NCBI RefSeq assembly: GCF_013359865.1
Contig: NZ_JABMCE010000053.1
Coordinates: forward strand, 1-51,947
From: Curtobacterium pusillum
GTDB lineage: Bacteria; Actinomycetota; Actinomycetes; Actinomycetales; Microbacteriaceae
Direction: 5' to 3'
DNA: 51,947 nt
Part shown: positions 24,910 through 33,605 of the stretch, in pieces
Layout: the number at the start of each line of letters is the position of its first letter
How positions within the stretch are numbered: the first letter of the stretch is position 1
Program-made: the position numbers and the translations under genes
Notes under the pieces: model-generated
The model's input: only the letters and a program-made list of their open reading frames with translations
Database searches by the model: none
What the model was told of the DNA's origin: nothing

Positions 24910-27900
24910 GTGGCAGTGGACCTCGCGCCGGGTGTGCGCGACCTGCGGGTGGCCGGTCCGGTGGCGGCTGCCTGGATCTGCGCCGCGGTGCTCGTGGGCG
25001 TGCCCGGGAGCGCGGGATGGGTGGTGCTCGCGTGCACACTCGTGGTGTCCGGTGGTGTGGTCGGGCTCGTCGTACGGTGGCCTCGTCGGGTGCTGGGTGC
25101 GCTCGGTCTCCTGGTCACCGTGGCGTCGTTCTGCGGGTTGGTCGCGGTCGCCGTGGTGGTCGGCGAAGCGCGACGGAGCCCCGAGCCGCTCGCGGGCACC
25201 GGAACCGACCGCGTCTCCGGCGCCGTTGAGGTCGACATCGTGCTCGCGCGGGACCTCGTACCCGGCGACAGGTCGGTCGTCGGGACGCTCGAGCGCGCCG
25301 GGGCGATCGGCGGGCTGCACGTGCCGGTCCGTGCGGTGCCGGCCGCCCCCACGGTCGTCGACGTCCTCGCGGCCGGAACCCGGGTGTCCTCGTCCGCCTC
25401 GCTCGAACCCGACGAGCCCGGCGGAGCAACGTCGTACGTCGCGTTCCTCCGCGGGGGCTTCGACGTCGAACCACCGACCGGGCTGCTCGCCGCCACCGAC
25501 CGCGCGCGACAGGCGTTCGTGTCCGCGACCTCGACGCTGCCGGAGCCGGGCGGGTCGCTCCTCCGGGGGCTGGCGATCGGTGACCGGAGCGGCCTGGACC
25601 CGGCGACCGAGGCCGCGATGGAGACCTCGGCGTTGACCCACCTCACCGCGGTCTCCGGGGCGAACTGCGCGGTGATCGTCGGACTGGTCGTGGTGGCCGG
25701 CCGGGCGCTGGGGCTCCCGCGGCTCGCCCGTGCTGTCGTGGCCGTCGCGCTGCTGCTCGCGTTCGTCGTGCTCGTTCGCCCGGATCCGTCGATCGTGCGC
25801 GCGACCGTGATGGCGGTCGTCGTCCTCGTCGTGCACCTGACCGGGCGTCCCGTTCGTGGCGTGCCGCTGATCGCCCTGGCCGTGATCGGCATGCTGGTGG
25901 TCGATCCCTGGTACGCGCGCTCCTTCGCCTTCGCCCTGTCCGTCCTCGCCACGAGCGGCATCGTCGTGCTCGGCCCACCGCTGACGGCACTGCTCGCGCG
26001 GCGGATCTGGACGCCGGTGGCCGCTGCGCTGGCGATCCCCGTGGCGGCGCAGCTCGCGTGCTGGCCGGTCACGATCCCGCTGTCCGCGGCCTTCCCCACG
26101 TACGCGGTACCGGCGAACCTGCTCACCGAGCCGCTCGCGCCGATCGTCACGGTGGTCGGGCTCGCCGCGTGTCTGACGGCGCCGATCTGGCCGTGGGGCG
26201 GGGCGGTGCTCGCCGGGGTCGCCTGGGCACCGGCGAGCGCGATCGGCGGGATCGCGCACGGGGCGGCGGCACTCCCGTACGCCTCCGCGCCCTGGCCGAG
26301 CGGAGTCGTGGGGGTGGGCGCCGCGGCGATCGTCAGCGCCTGCATCGCGGTGGCCGTCCTCGCCCCGAGAACGGTGCGCTTCCGGTTGCTCCTGCTCGCC
26401 GGCACCGTCGCGGTCATCGGTGTGGCGGCCGTCGCGCTGCCCCGGGTCGTCGTCCGCGCGGGACTGCCGGCGGACTGGTCGGTGGCCGCCTGCGACGTCG
26501 GGCAGGGGGACGCGGTCGTCGTCCGTGGCGGCGCGGCCGTCGCACTCGTGGACACCGGGGACGACGCCGAGCGTCTGACGGCGTGCCTGGACCTGCTCGG
26601 CATCGACCGGATCGACCTCCTCGTGCTGACGCACTTCGACCGCGACCACGTCGGAGCGGCCGAGGTCGTGACCGACCGCGTGACGACGGCGCTCGTCGGC
26701 CCGACCGGACGGCCCGAGGACGAACGCGTCGTGCGCTCCCTGGAGGACGCCGGCATCGACGTCCACCAGGCCGACGACACGACCTCGGGATCGCTCGGCC
26801 CGCTCCGCTGGCGCCTGCTGTGGCCGCGTGCGGGTGCACGCGACGCGGGCAACGACGCGAGCCTCGTGCTCCGGACCGAGCCGGGCCCCGGCTGCACGTC
26901 ATGCGTCTCGGGGCTGTTCCTCGGGGACCTCGGCGAGTCCGCACAGCGCCGCCTCCGCAGCGCCCTCGGCGGTGCTCCGATCGGCACAGCAGGCCCGGTC
27001 GACGTCGTGAAGGTGGCGCACCACGGGTCGGCGGACCAGGACCCGGTCCTGTACCGCGAGACGGCGGCGGCCGTGGGCCTCGTCGGCGTCGGCGCCGGCA
27101 ACACGTACGGCCACCCGACCCGCTCGGCACTCGCGATGCTCGAGACCGCGGGCACGTCGGCGTACCGCACCGACCTCCACGGAACGGTCGTCGTGGGCCG
27201 CGACGGACCCGACTCGCTCCGCTTGTGGACGGAGCGTTCGGCGTCGGCGGTCGCCCGTAGGATCGAGGCATGCCCGCCAAGAAGCCCGCACGCGCCGCAG
27301 CGAAGATCGACCAGGTGCCCTGGTCGGGGATCCGCCCGGCGCCCGTCGTGCTCATCACCGGGCCCGAGGCGTTCCTGGCCGACCGCGCGAGCACGGTGCT
27401 GCGCGACCTGCTCGTGGGCGAGGACCCGGCGCTCGAGGTTCACGACCTCGAAGCGGACCAGTACGCACCGGGGCTGCTCGCGACCCTCGCCAGCCCGTCC
27501 CTGTTCGGCGAACCACGGCTGGTCCGGGTCACCAACGTCGAGAAGTGCACCGACGCCTTCATCACGGAGACGATCTCCTACCTCGGCGCCCCGGCGGACG
27601 ACGTCACGCTCGTCCTCCGCCACGGGGGTGGCGTCCGTGGCAAGAAGCTCCTCGACACCATCCGCAGCGGGGTCGGCGGCGGCGTCGAGGTGCAGTGCGA
27701 CGAACTCAAGCGCGAGACCGACCGGATCGACTTCGTCACGGCCGAGTTCCGCGCCGCACGTCGGAAGATCGCGCCCTCGGCGGTGCGCACCCTCGTCGCC
27801 GCCTTCGCAGACGACCTCGCGGAGCTCGCAGCGGCGTGCCGACAGCTCCTCGCGGACGAAGCAGAAGAGATCACGGACAAGGTCGTCGACAAGTACTACG

Positions 27901-28062
27901 GCGGTCGCGTCGAGACGAACGCGTTCAAGGTCGCGGACATCGCGCTCGCGGGACGTTCGGCTCCGGCGATCGTCGAGCTGCGGCACGCACTGTCGACCGG
28001 AGAAGCACCCGTGCCGATCGTCGCCGCGTTCGCGAGCAAGATCCGCACGATGGCCAAGGTGA
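24910..28062 (+). CDS. comEC: ComEC family DNA-uptake channel protein with unusual 3' extension
   Basis: Membrane channel for transport of single-stranded DNA. The competence domain (residues about 180-470, many helices, with HLTAVSGANCAVIVG) is followed by a metallo-beta-lactamase-like domain with DVGQGDAVVV near 531 and LTHFDRDHVG near 575 (the metal-binding HxDxDH pattern). The recognisable protein ends near residue 775 (about 27240). The frame has no stop there: it passes through the ATG of holA at 27270 and stops only at 28062, giving 1050 residues whose last 270 are Arg/Ser-rich and look like the out-of-frame shadow of holA. A stop in the neighbouring frame lies at 27258-27260. So the true end is unclear: a real extension, a natural or assembly frameshift, or recent loss of a stop. 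The GTG start at 24910 follows comEA by 12 nt. Confidence 0.75.
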   Translation: MAVDLAPGVRDLRVAGPVAAAWICAAVLVGVPGSAGWVVLACTLVVSGGVVGLVVRWPRRVLGALGLLVTVASFCGLVAVAVVVGEARRSPEPLAGTGTDRVSGAVEVDIVLARDLVPGDRSVVGTLERAGAIGGLHVPVRAVPAAPTVVDVLAAGTRVSSSASLEPDEPGGATSYVAFLRGGFDVEPPTGLLAATDRARQAFVSATSTLPEPGGSLLRGLAIGDRSGLDPATEAAMETSALTHLTAVSGANCAVIVGLVVVAGRALGLPRLARAVVAVALLLAFVVLVRPDPSIVRATVMAVVVLVVHLTGRPVRGVPLIALAVIGMLVVDPWYARSFAFALSVLATSGIVVLGPPLTALLARRIWTPVAAALAIPVAAQLACWPVTIPLSAAFPTYAVPANLLTEPLAPIVTVVGLAACLTAPIWPWGGAVLAGVAWAPASAIGGIAHGAAALPYASAPWPSGVVGVGAAAIVSACIAVAVLAPRTVRFRLLLLAGTVAVIGVAAVALPRVVVRAGLPADWSVAACDVGQGDAVVVRGGAAVALVDTGDDAERLTACLDLLGIDRIDLLVLTHFDRDHVGAAEVVTDRVTTALVGPTGRPEDERVVRSLEDAGIDVHQADDTTSGSLGPLRWRLLWPRAGARDAGNDASLVLRTEPGPGCTSCVSGLFLGDLGESAQRRLRSALGGAPIGTAGPVDVVKVAHHGSADQDPVLYRETAAAVGLVGVGAGNTYGHPTRSALAMLETAGTSAYRTDLHGTVVVGRDGPDSLRLWTERSASAVARRIEACPPRSPHAPQRRSTRCPGRGSARRPSCSSPGPRRSWPTARARCCATCSWARTRRSRFTTSKRTSTHRGCSRPSPARPCSANHGWSGSPTSRSAPTPSSRRRSPTSAPRRTTSRSSSATGVASVARSSSTPSAAGSAAASRCSATNSSARPTGSTSSRPSSAPHVGRSRPRRCAPSSPPSQTTSRSSQRRADSSSRTKQKRSRTRSSTSTTAVASRRTRSRSRTSRSRDVRLRRSSSCGTHCRPEKHPCRSSPRSRARSARWPR
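27258..27269 (+). promoter_or_regulatory. Leaderless -10 element before holA
   Basis: TAGGAT (27258-27263) is followed by 6 nt and the ATG of holA at 27270, indicating a transcript of its own within the comEC frame. Confidence 0.5.
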
Positions 28063-28289
28063 GCGCCTTCCGGGGCCCGAGCGGGCAGGCTGCCTCCGCC
28101 CTCGGCATGGCGCCGTGGCAAGTGCAGCGGGCGCAGCGCGACGTGGCGGGCTGGAGCGAAGCCGGACTGGCGAACGCGATCATCAGCATCGCCGAGGCGG
28201 ACACCGCGGTGAAGGGCGGCTCGCGCGACGCGCACTACGCGCTCGAGGTCATGGTCCGGACCATCGCCCGGCGCGGCGAATCCCGCTGA
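27270..28289 (+). CDS. holA: DNA polymerase III subunit delta
   Basis: Clamp-loader subunit that opens the beta sliding clamp. It has 339 residues, the usual length. The N-terminal half begins APVVLITGPEAFLADRASTVLRDLL, the typical delta pattern (PVxxxxGxexfL). The C-terminal part, with NAFKVADIALAGR and HYALEVMVRTIARRG, fits the collar domain. The ATG at 27270 has a good -10 at leaderless spacing. Its first 793 nt overlap the open comEC frame in another register, but codon use and recognisable protein here belong to holA. It ends 215 nt before the convergent rpsT gene, with a shared hairpin between them. Confidence 0.94.
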   Translation: MPAKKPARAAAKIDQVPWSGIRPAPVVLITGPEAFLADRASTVLRDLLVGEDPALEVHDLEADQYAPGLLATLASPSLFGEPRLVRVTNVEKCTDAFITETISYLGAPADDVTLVLRHGGGVRGKKLLDTIRSGVGGGVEVQCDELKRETDRIDFVTAEFRAARRKIAPSAVRTLVAAFADDLAELAAACRQLLADEAEEITDKVVDKYYGGRVETNAFKVADIALAGRSAPAIVELRHALSTGEAPVPIVAAFASKIRTMAKVSAFRGPSGQAASALGMAPWQVQRAQRDVAGWSEAGLANAIISIAEADTAVKGGSRDAHYALEVMVRTIARRGESR

Positions 28290-28456
28290 GACGACCCGCG
28301 CCTCCCGACCCGGCGGACGCGCGGGCGCGCTCGAGGTACCGAGAACGCGGCATCTCTCGGCGGCTGGTGCCGGTCCGTGGAACGTCGACGAACGCGAGCG
28401 GTGCGTCCCCGCGGTTCGACGCCGCGCTACGGCATGCCGCCCGCCCCCACAACGAA

Positions 28457-28487
28457 GAAGGCCCCGCACCAACGGTGCGGGGCCTTC
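28457..28487. terminator. Bidirectional terminator between holA and rpsT
   Basis: A perfect 14-bp stem (28457-28470 with 28474-28487) closes a 3-nt loop 16 nt beyond the rpsT stop. On the minus strand it is followed by TTCGTTGTG. Between holA and this hairpin (28290-28456) I see only one GCGCCTCCCG half-site and no gene. Confidence 0.85.
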
Positions 28488-28503
28488 GAACGAGATCAGT
28501 GCG

Positions 28504-28764
28504 TCAGAGCGCAGCGACCTTCTTCGCGATGGCCGACTTGCGGTTCGCGGCCTGGTTCTTGTGGATGACGCCCTTGCTCACGGCCTTGTCGAGCTTCTTC
28601 GAGGCGAGGGTCAGTGCCGCGACGGCCTTGTCCTTGTCGCCGGCGACGACGGCCTCGTTCGTGTGACGGATGACCGTCTTGAGCTCCGAACGGTAGGCCT
28701 TGTTGCGCTCCTGGGCCTTGAGGTTGGTCTTGATGCGCTTCATCTGCGACTTGATGTTCGCCAT
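28504..28764 (-). CDS. rpsT: 30S ribosomal protein S20
   Basis: Primary 16S rRNA-binding protein of the small subunit. It has 86 residues. The start [14 protein letters not shown] and end [15 protein letters not shown] are typical of S20, and the sequence is rich in Lys and Ala as expected for its three-helix bundle. AAGGAG lies upstream of the ATG at 28764. It is transcribed alone on the minus strand, from a promoter at 28874-28902, with a leader of about 100 nt that can fold. Its place between holA and lepA is conserved in actinobacteria. Confidence 0.98.
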   Translation of the reverse strand: MANIKSQMKRIKTNLKAQERNKAYRSELKTVIRHTNEAVVAGDKDKAVAALTLASKKLDKAVSKGVIHKNQAANRKSAIAKKVAAL

Positions 28765-28788
28765 GCGTGTTGCTCCTTGATCGTCTCT

Positions 28789-28858
28789 ACGGGTGGTCGC
28801 GACCGCTGGGTAGAGGGGCCCTTGGTCGCATCGCGTTCCACCCGTGGGCGGGGAACGC
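28789..28858 (-). promoter_or_regulatory. Structured 5' leader of rpsT
   Basis: ACGGGTGG (28789-28796) can pair with CCACCCGT (28838-28845). GCGTTCC (28833-28839) can instead pair with GGAACGC (28852-28858). The two stems share bases and exclude each other. GCGACC / GGTCGC gives a further inner stem. This could be an S20 autoregulatory leader. Confidence 0.4.
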
Positions 28859-28873
28859 GGAAGCCAGCCACCA

Positions 28874-28902
28874 ACACTACCAGCCCGACGGGCCACGGCC
28901 AA
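28874..28902 (-). promoter_or_regulatory. Predicted promoter of rpsT
   Basis: On the minus strand TTGGCC (28902-28897) and TAGTGT (28879-28874) are 17 nt apart, a good sigma-A type match. Transcription would start near 28867. Confidence 0.6.
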
Positions 28903-28955
28903 AGCACCGAAACGCCGAAACCGCGCCGCAACACGCACCGGATACGGTGACGAGC

Positions 28956-30140
28956 ATGCCATCCCTCGCACCCCGGATCGAGACCGTGCCCGCCTCCGGC
29001 ATCCGTCGGGTGTTCGAGCAGGCGGCGCTCCTGCGTGCCGACCACGGCGGTGACGCCGGCGACGAAGGCGTCGCGATGCTGGTCATCGGCGAGCCGGACG
29101 TCCCGGTCGCCCCGCACATCGGCGAGGCTGCTCGGCGCGCGTGGTCGGAGGACCGGACGGCCTACACCCCGAACGGCGGCATCGCCCCACTGCGGGAGGC
29201 CGTCCGTGAGAAGCTCCGTCGTGAGAACCGGATCGAGGTCGACCTCGAGCAGATCTGGATGACGATCGGAGCGACGCAGGCCCTCTTCGAGGCGATGACC
29301 CTGGTGCTGTCGCCCGGCGACGAGGTGCTCGTCCCGGACCCCGGGTACACGACCTTCACGATGAACGCGCACATCATCGGCGCCACCCCGGTGCCGTACC
29401 GGCTCGAACCGCAGCACGGCTTCGAGCCGGACCTGCAGGCGCTCGAGGCGAGCATCACCGAGCGGACGCGCGCCCTGGTGGTGAACTCCCCGTCGAACCC
29501 GCTCGGCTCGGTGTTCGGCGAGCAGACCCTCCGTGACCTGCTCGCCCTTGCGAAGCGCCACGACCTCTGGGTGATCAGCGACGAGGTGTACGAGTACTTC
29601 ACCTACGGCACGCGGCACGTCAGCCTCGCGAGCCTCGACGAGGACGATCGCGTCTTCACGGCGTTCTCGCTGAGCAAGACGTACGCGATGACCGGCGTGC
29701 GGGTCGGGTACCTCGTGACGCCGAAGGGCCTCGGTCCGACCATGCGCACCACGCAGGAGGCCATGATCAGCTGCGTCGCCGAGCCCGATCAGTGGGCGGC
29801 CCTCGCGGCGATCGTGGGGGACCACTCCGCCGTGCAGGACGCCCGCGAGCACTACCGTGCCAACCTCGACGTGGCGAAGGACGTCCTCGACGCAGCCGGC
29901 ATCCGGTACCTCGACCCGCACGGTGCGTTCTACCTGTGGATCGACGTGTCGCACGTCTCCCGGGGCGACGTCGCGGAGTGGGCGCTCGAGTTCCTGCAGC
30001 GCGAGCGGGTCGCGGTGGCTCCCGGCAGTGCGTTCGGCCGGACGGGTGAGGGCTGGATCCGCGTCTGCCTCGCGGCGACGGCGGCGGACCTGCGTCGCGG
30101 GCTCGGTGCCCTGCCCTCGCCCTCCACGGTGACCGTCTGA
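28956..30140 (+). CDS. Pyridoxal-phosphate dependent aminotransferase, class I/II
   Basis: Predicted aminotransferase of fold type I; the amino donor is not known. It has 394 residues. PLP-binding features are visible: [10 protein letters not shown] near 108 (phosphate contact), YTTFTMNAH with an aromatic ring-stacking position, [10 protein letters not shown] near 175 (conserved Asn), ISDEVYEYF near 208 (Asp and Tyr contacts) and [15 protein letters not shown] near 240 (Schiff-base Lys, with the second phosphate Arg). [10 protein letters not shown] near 370 holds the Arg that binds the substrate carboxylate. The ATG at 28956 has TACGGT 7 nt upstream, so it is probably leaderless. It stands alone, divergent from rpsT; the specificity could be aspartate, alanine or an aromatic acid. 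Confidence 0.9.
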   Translation: MPSLAPRIETVPASGIRRVFEQAALLRADHGGDAGDEGVAMLVIGEPDVPVAPHIGEAARRAWSEDRTAYTPNGGIAPLREAVREKLRRENRIEVDLEQIWMTIGATQALFEAMTLVLSPGDEVLVPDPGYTTFTMNAHIIGATPVPYRLEPQHGFEPDLQALEASITERTRALVVNSPSNPLGSVFGEQTLRDLLALAKRHDLWVISDEVYEYFTYGTRHVSLASLDEDDRVFTAFSLSKTYAMTGVRVGYLVTPKGLGPTMRTTQEAMISCVAEPDQWAALAAIVGDHSAVQDAREHYRANLDVAKDVLDAAGIRYLDPHGAFYLWIDVSHVSRGDVAEWALEFLQRERVAVAPGSAFGRTGEGWIRVCLAATAADLRRGLGALPSPSTVTV

Positions 30141-30146
30141 CGGTCT

Positions 30147-30178
30147 GGAGGCACGGTGCGGGCCCGACCCGCGCCTCC
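30147..30178. repeat. GGAGGCGCGG-family palindrome (copy g), likely terminator
   Basis: GGAGGCACGG (30147-30156) and CCGCGCCTCC (30169-30178) pair with one mismatch. The 28 nt at 30154-30181 are identical to 132-159. It starts 7 nt after the aminotransferase stop. Confidence 0.75.
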
Positions 30179-30229
30179 CGTCGGTCCTCCACACCGTCGG
30201 AACCCGTCGCGTCCTCCCCAGGACGGGCG

Positions 30230-30256
30230 CGGTTGCGCGCCGCCGGCGCGCAACCG
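30230..30256 (+). promoter_or_regulatory. Hairpin in the lepA upstream region
   Basis: A perfect 12-bp stem (30230-30241 with 30245-30256) with a 3-nt loop lies 40 nt before the lepA start, next to a possible -10 (GAGAAT at about 30259). It could be the end of a terminator or an operator. Confidence 0.4.
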
Positions 30257-30296
30257 TGGGAGAATCGTTCGACCGTCCGACCCACCCCGAGGAACC

Positions 30297-32144
30297 GTGA
30301 GCCCACAAGCATCCGCGCCGCTCGAGCCCGCCTCGACCCCGGCCGACGCGATCCGCAACTTCTGCATCATCGCGCACATCGACCACGGCAAGTCCACGCT
30401 GGCCGACCGCATGCTGCAGATCACCGGCATCGTCGAGGACCGCGCCATGCGTGCGCAGTACCTCGACCGCATGGACATCGAGCGCGAGCGCGGCATCACG
30501 ATCAAGTCCCAGGCGGTCCGCATGCCGTGGGAGCTCGACGGTCGGACGTACGCGCTCAACATGATCGACACGCCCGGACACGTCGACTTCTCGTACGAGG
30601 TGTCCCGATCGCTCGCCGCGTGCGAGGGAGCGATCCTCCTCGTCGACGCGGCGCAGGGCATCGAGGCGCAGACCCTCGCGAACCTGTACCTGGCGCTCGA
30701 GAACGACCTCGAGATCATCCCGGTCCTCAACAAGATCGACCTGCCGGCGGCCGAGCCGGAGAAGTACGCCGCCGAGCTCGCGCAGCTCATCGGCGGCTCG
30801 CCGGATGACGTCCTGCGCGTGTCCGGCAAGACGGGTGTGGGCGTGCCGGAGCTCCTCGACCGCGTCGTCGGGTCCGTGCCCGCTCCCGTCGGCGACGTGG
30901 ACGCTCCGCCGCGCGCGATGATCTTCGACTCCGTCTACGACAGCTACCGCGGTGTGGTGACGTACGTCCGCATGGTGGACGGCACGATCCACCCGCGCGA
31001 GAAGGTCCAGATGATGTCGACGAAGTCGACGCACGAGATCCTCGAGATCGGGGTCTCCGCTCCGGAGCCGAAGCCGACCAAGGGCCTCAGCGTCGGTGAG
31101 GTCGGCTACCTCATCACCGGTGTGAAGGACGTCCGCCAGTCGAAGGTCGGTGACACGGTCACGTCGGCGCAGAAGCCCGCGACCGACGCGCTGGCCGGGT
31201 ACACGGACCCGAAGCCGATGGTCTTCTCGGGGCTGTACCCGATCGACGGTTCGGACTACCCCGACCTGCGTGAAGCGCTCGACAAGCTCAAGCTCTCCGA
31301 CGCCGCGCTCGTGTACGAGCCCGAGACGTCGGTGGCGCTCGGCTTCGGCTTCCGCTGCGGCTTCCTCGGCCTGCTCCACCTCGAGATCATCACCGAGCGC
31401 CTCAGCCGCGAGTTCGGTCTCGACCTCATCACCACGGCCCCGAGCGTGATCTACGAGGTCACGAACGAGGACAACACCGTGACCGAGGTCACGAACCCGT
31501 CCGAGTTCCCCGGCGGTCGCATCGTCGAGGTCCGCGAGCCGATGGTCCGTGCGGCGATCCTCGCGCCGAAGGACTACGTCGGCGCGATCATGGAGCTCTG
31601 CCAGTCACGCCGCGGCTCCCTGCTCGGCATGGAGTACCTCGGCGAGGACCGCGTCGAGATCCGGTACGAGATGCCCCTCGGCGAGATCGTCTTCGACTTC
31701 TTCGACCAGCTGAAGAGCAAGACGCAGGGGTACGCCTCGCTCGACTACGAGCCGACGGGTGACCAGGCAGCGGACCTCGTGAAGGTCGACATCCTGCTGC
31801 AGGGCGAGCAGGTGGACGCCTTCAGTGCGATCGTCCACCGCGACAAGGCCTACGCCTACGGCACGCTGATGACCGAGCGCCTCCGCAAGCTCATCCCGCG
31901 CCAGCAGTTCGAGGTCCCGATCCAGGCCGCCATCGGTGCGCGCATCATCGCCCGCGAGAGCATCCGGGCGATGCGCAAGGACGTCCTCGCGAAGTGCTAC
32001 GGCGGTGACATCACCCGCAAGCGCAAGCTCCTCGAGAAGCAGAAGGAGGGCAAGAAGCGCATGAAGATGGTGGGTCGCGTCGAGGTCCCTCAGGAAGCCT
32101 TCATCGCCGCGCTGTCGGGCGATGTGGAAGAGAAGAAGAAGTAG
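30297..32144 (+). CDS. lepA: Elongation factor 4 (LepA), ribosome-associated GTPase
   Basis: Translational GTPase that back-translocates or remodels ribosomes. It has 615 residues. GTP-binding motifs are G1 AHIDHGKST at 26-34, G3 DTPGHVDF near 98 and G4 NKIDLP near 152. Domains II, III and IV follow, and the unique C-terminal domain ends with [16 protein letters not shown], typical of LepA. The GTG start at 30297 has GAGG 5 nt upstream. It belongs to the conserved block holA-rpsT-lepA-hemW-hrcA-dnaJ. No terminator is obvious before the next gene. Confidence 0.98.
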   Translation: MSPQASAPLEPASTPADAIRNFCIIAHIDHGKSTLADRMLQITGIVEDRAMRAQYLDRMDIERERGITIKSQAVRMPWELDGRTYALNMIDTPGHVDFSYEVSRSLAACEGAILLVDAAQGIEAQTLANLYLALENDLEIIPVLNKIDLPAAEPEKYAAELAQLIGGSPDDVLRVSGKTGVGVPELLDRVVGSVPAPVGDVDAPPRAMIFDSVYDSYRGVVTYVRMVDGTIHPREKVQMMSTKSTHEILEIGVSAPEPKPTKGLSVGEVGYLITGVKDVRQSKVGDTVTSAQKPATDALAGYTDPKPMVFSGLYPIDGSDYPDLREALDKLKLSDAALVYEPETSVALGFGFRCGFLGLLHLEIITERLSREFGLDLITTAPSVIYEVTNEDNTVTEVTNPSEFPGGRIVEVREPMVRAAILAPKDYVGAIMELCQSRRGSLLGMEYLGEDRVEIRYEMPLGEIVFDFFDQLKSKTQGYASLDYEPTGDQAADLVKVDILLQGEQVDAFSAIVHRDKAYAYGTLMTERLRKLIPRQQFEVPIQAAIGARIIARESIRAMRKDVLAKCYGGDITRKRKLLEKQKEGKKRMKMVGRVEVPQEAFIAALSGDVEEKKK

Positions 32145-32215
32145 CGCGCAGCGGCGTTCGGTCGGCGCACCGTCGGCGAGGCGAGGTCGGTTCGATGCGA
32201 GCCCGGAGGCCCCAG

Positions 32216-32228
32216 TAGCATGGGCGGC
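32216..32228 (+). promoter_or_regulatory. Leaderless -10 element before the DUF1990 gene
   Basis: TAGCAT (32216-32221) lies 7 nt before ATG 32229. The alternative ATG at 32220 overlaps this -10 and is therefore less likely. Confidence 0.5.
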
Positions 32229-32876
32229 ATGAGTACCCGCGGGAGCTACCGGACCGCCCTGACGTACGGAGCCGTGGGCGCGACCCAGGCCCCGGACCTC
32301 ATGACGTACCCGCCGGAGGGGTTCACCCCGTCGGAGTCGCGCTCCCGGATCGGCCACGGCGACCAGCGGTTCGAGACCGCGGTCACGCAGGCCCTGACGT
32401 GGCAGATCCAGGAGCGCAGCGGGATCCGTGTGCACGTCGAGGAGCAGCCCGACGACGACGAGGTGCGCTACAACCCGGTGACGTTCGACGATGACGGTGT
32501 GCCCATCGCGCCGGCGTCGATCGGGACGCCGCGCGTGGAGAAGTTCGCGCCCGACGGGACGCCGCTGATGACGGCGGGCACGACCGCGACGCTCACGATG
32601 CACGCGTTCGGGCAGACGGTGCAGGCGCCGGTGCGGGTCGTGTCGATCATCGACGAGGCCGACCGCAAGGGCTTCGCGTACGGCACGCTGGAGGGGCACC
32701 CGCTCTCGGGCGAGGAGTCGTTCGTGGTCGAGCGGACGCCGGACGGCTCGGTGTGGCTGCAGATCCGGCAGTTCTCGCAGCCGTCGAGCCGGAAGTGGCA
32801 GTTCGTCGCGCCGCTGCTGCGTCGGCAGCAGAAGGTGATGGCGGAGAAGTACCTCGAGGCGCTGCGCGGCGACTAG
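32229..32876 (+). CDS. DUF1990 family protein
   Basis: Function unknown; the family is small, cytoplasmic and widespread in actinobacteria and plants. The protein has 215 residues from the ATG at 32229 (three more from the ATG at 32220). Visible features are the early YPPEGFTP segment, RIGHGDQRFETAVTQALTW near 40, VVSIIDEADRKGFAYGTLEGHPLSGEESFVVE near 140, and a basic C-terminal part with PSSRKWQFVAPLLRRQQ. No signal peptide or membrane helix is present. Its stop codon overlaps the stop of the convergent HAD gene by 4 nt (CTAG). It lies between lepA and hemW, but function does not follow from that. Confidence 0.88.
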   Translation: MSTRGSYRTALTYGAVGATQAPDLMTYPPEGFTPSESRSRIGHGDQRFETAVTQALTWQIQERSGIRVHVEEQPDDDEVRYNPVTFDDDGVPIAPASIGTPRVEKFAPDGTPLMTAGTTATLTMHAFGQTVQAPVRVVSIIDEADRKGFAYGTLEGHPLSGEESFVVERTPDGSVWLQIRQFSQPSSRKWQFVAPLLRRQQKVMAEKYLEALRGD

Positions 32877-33577
32877 CGCTCGACCGGGCGGAGCGGGGGC
32901 AGTGCGGCGATGGCGTCCTCGATGAGCTGCGCGTCCTCGACGCAGTTCCGGGCGATCGTCACGGCACCCGTGGCGCGGAGCGCGGCCACGTCGTAGACAC
33001 CGGTCGCGACGGCGAGGAACGGGATGCCGACAGCCTCCGCGGCTTCGCCGTCGCGCGGCGTGTCCCCGACGATGACGGCACGGGTGCCCGCGAGGGCCTC
33101 GGCGGCGCGCGCCGTGACGCCGATCCGCTCGACCTCGGCGTCGCCGAAGAACGAGTGGTCCCAGTCGAACGCGTCGACGTCGAAGCCGGCGCCCTGGAGC
33201 TTCACGCGGGCACGGTACGCGGAGTTGCCGGTGAGCAGTCCGTTCCGCCAGCCGAGCTCCGCGAACCGGGCGACGAGGGCGACCGCACCGGGGGCCGGAC
33301 TGCGGTGGTCGCCGGAGCGGTGGCGTTCCTCGGTGAGGTCGCGAAGGTGTCGGCTGACGAGCGGGATGAGATCGGTGTCGAGCTCGTGCGCGCGGACGTG
33401 CTCCGCGATGAGCCCCGCGTCGGTGCGGCCGTGCTGGTGACCCACCCGCAGCACGAGGTCACGACCGACCGCCCGTTCGAGCGCGACGTGGTACAGGTTG
33501 CCCGGTGACGCGGCGTTCATCACGAGGGTCCCGTCGATGTCCCACAGCACGGTGGTGGGGACGGTGTGGTGCTCCAT
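32873..33577 (-). CDS. HAD family hydrolase
   Basis: Predicted phosphatase of the phosphoglycolate phosphatase-like HAD group. It has 234 residues. Motif I is LWDIDGTLV near 12-20 (nucleophile Asp and acid-base Asp), a helical cap follows, motif II is LLTGNS near 118, a Lys in the RVKLQGAG region is motif III, and motif IV is VIVGDTPRDGEAA near 170. Substrate unknown. The ATG at 33577 has CATGAT 6 nt upstream on the minus strand, so it is probably leaderless and shares a 28-nt divergent promoter region with hemW. It converges with the DUF1990 gene, overlapping it by 4 nt. Confidence 0.9.
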   Translation of the reverse strand: MEHHTVPTTVLWDIDGTLVMNAASPGNLYHVALERAVGRDLVLRVGHQHGRTDAGLIAEHVRAHELDTDLIPLVSRHLRDLTEERHRSGDHRSPAPGAVALVARFAELGWRNGLLTGNSAYRARVKLQGAGFDVDAFDWDHSFFGDAEVERIGVTARAAEALAGTRAVIVGDTPRDGEAAEAVGIPFLAVATGVYDVAALRATGAVTIARNCVEDAQLIEDAIAALPPLRPVER

Positions 33578-33605
33578 GTCTCCATCATGACGGACAATGG
33601 AGTCC
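33578..33605. promoter_or_regulatory. Compact divergent leaderless promoters of HAD gene and hemW
   Basis: Only 28 nt separate the two start codons. CATGAT on the minus strand (33589-33584) is 6 nt from the HAD start, and GACAAT on the plus strand (33593-33598) is 7 nt from the hemW start at 33606. Each -35 must lie inside the other gene. Confidence 0.5.

Noticed and set aside
24081..28472. Open minus-strand frame of about 1460 codons opposite comEA, comEC and holA
   Set aside because: It spans three plus-strand genes and shows low-complexity Thr/Ser/Pro/Arg composition typical of an antisense frame; no domain, start signal or operon context supports it.
33597..33605. ATG at 33597 as the start of hemW
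   Set aside because: It overlaps the -10 element GACAAT; ATG 33606 has the 7-nt spacing seen at other leaderless genes and loses only three residues.
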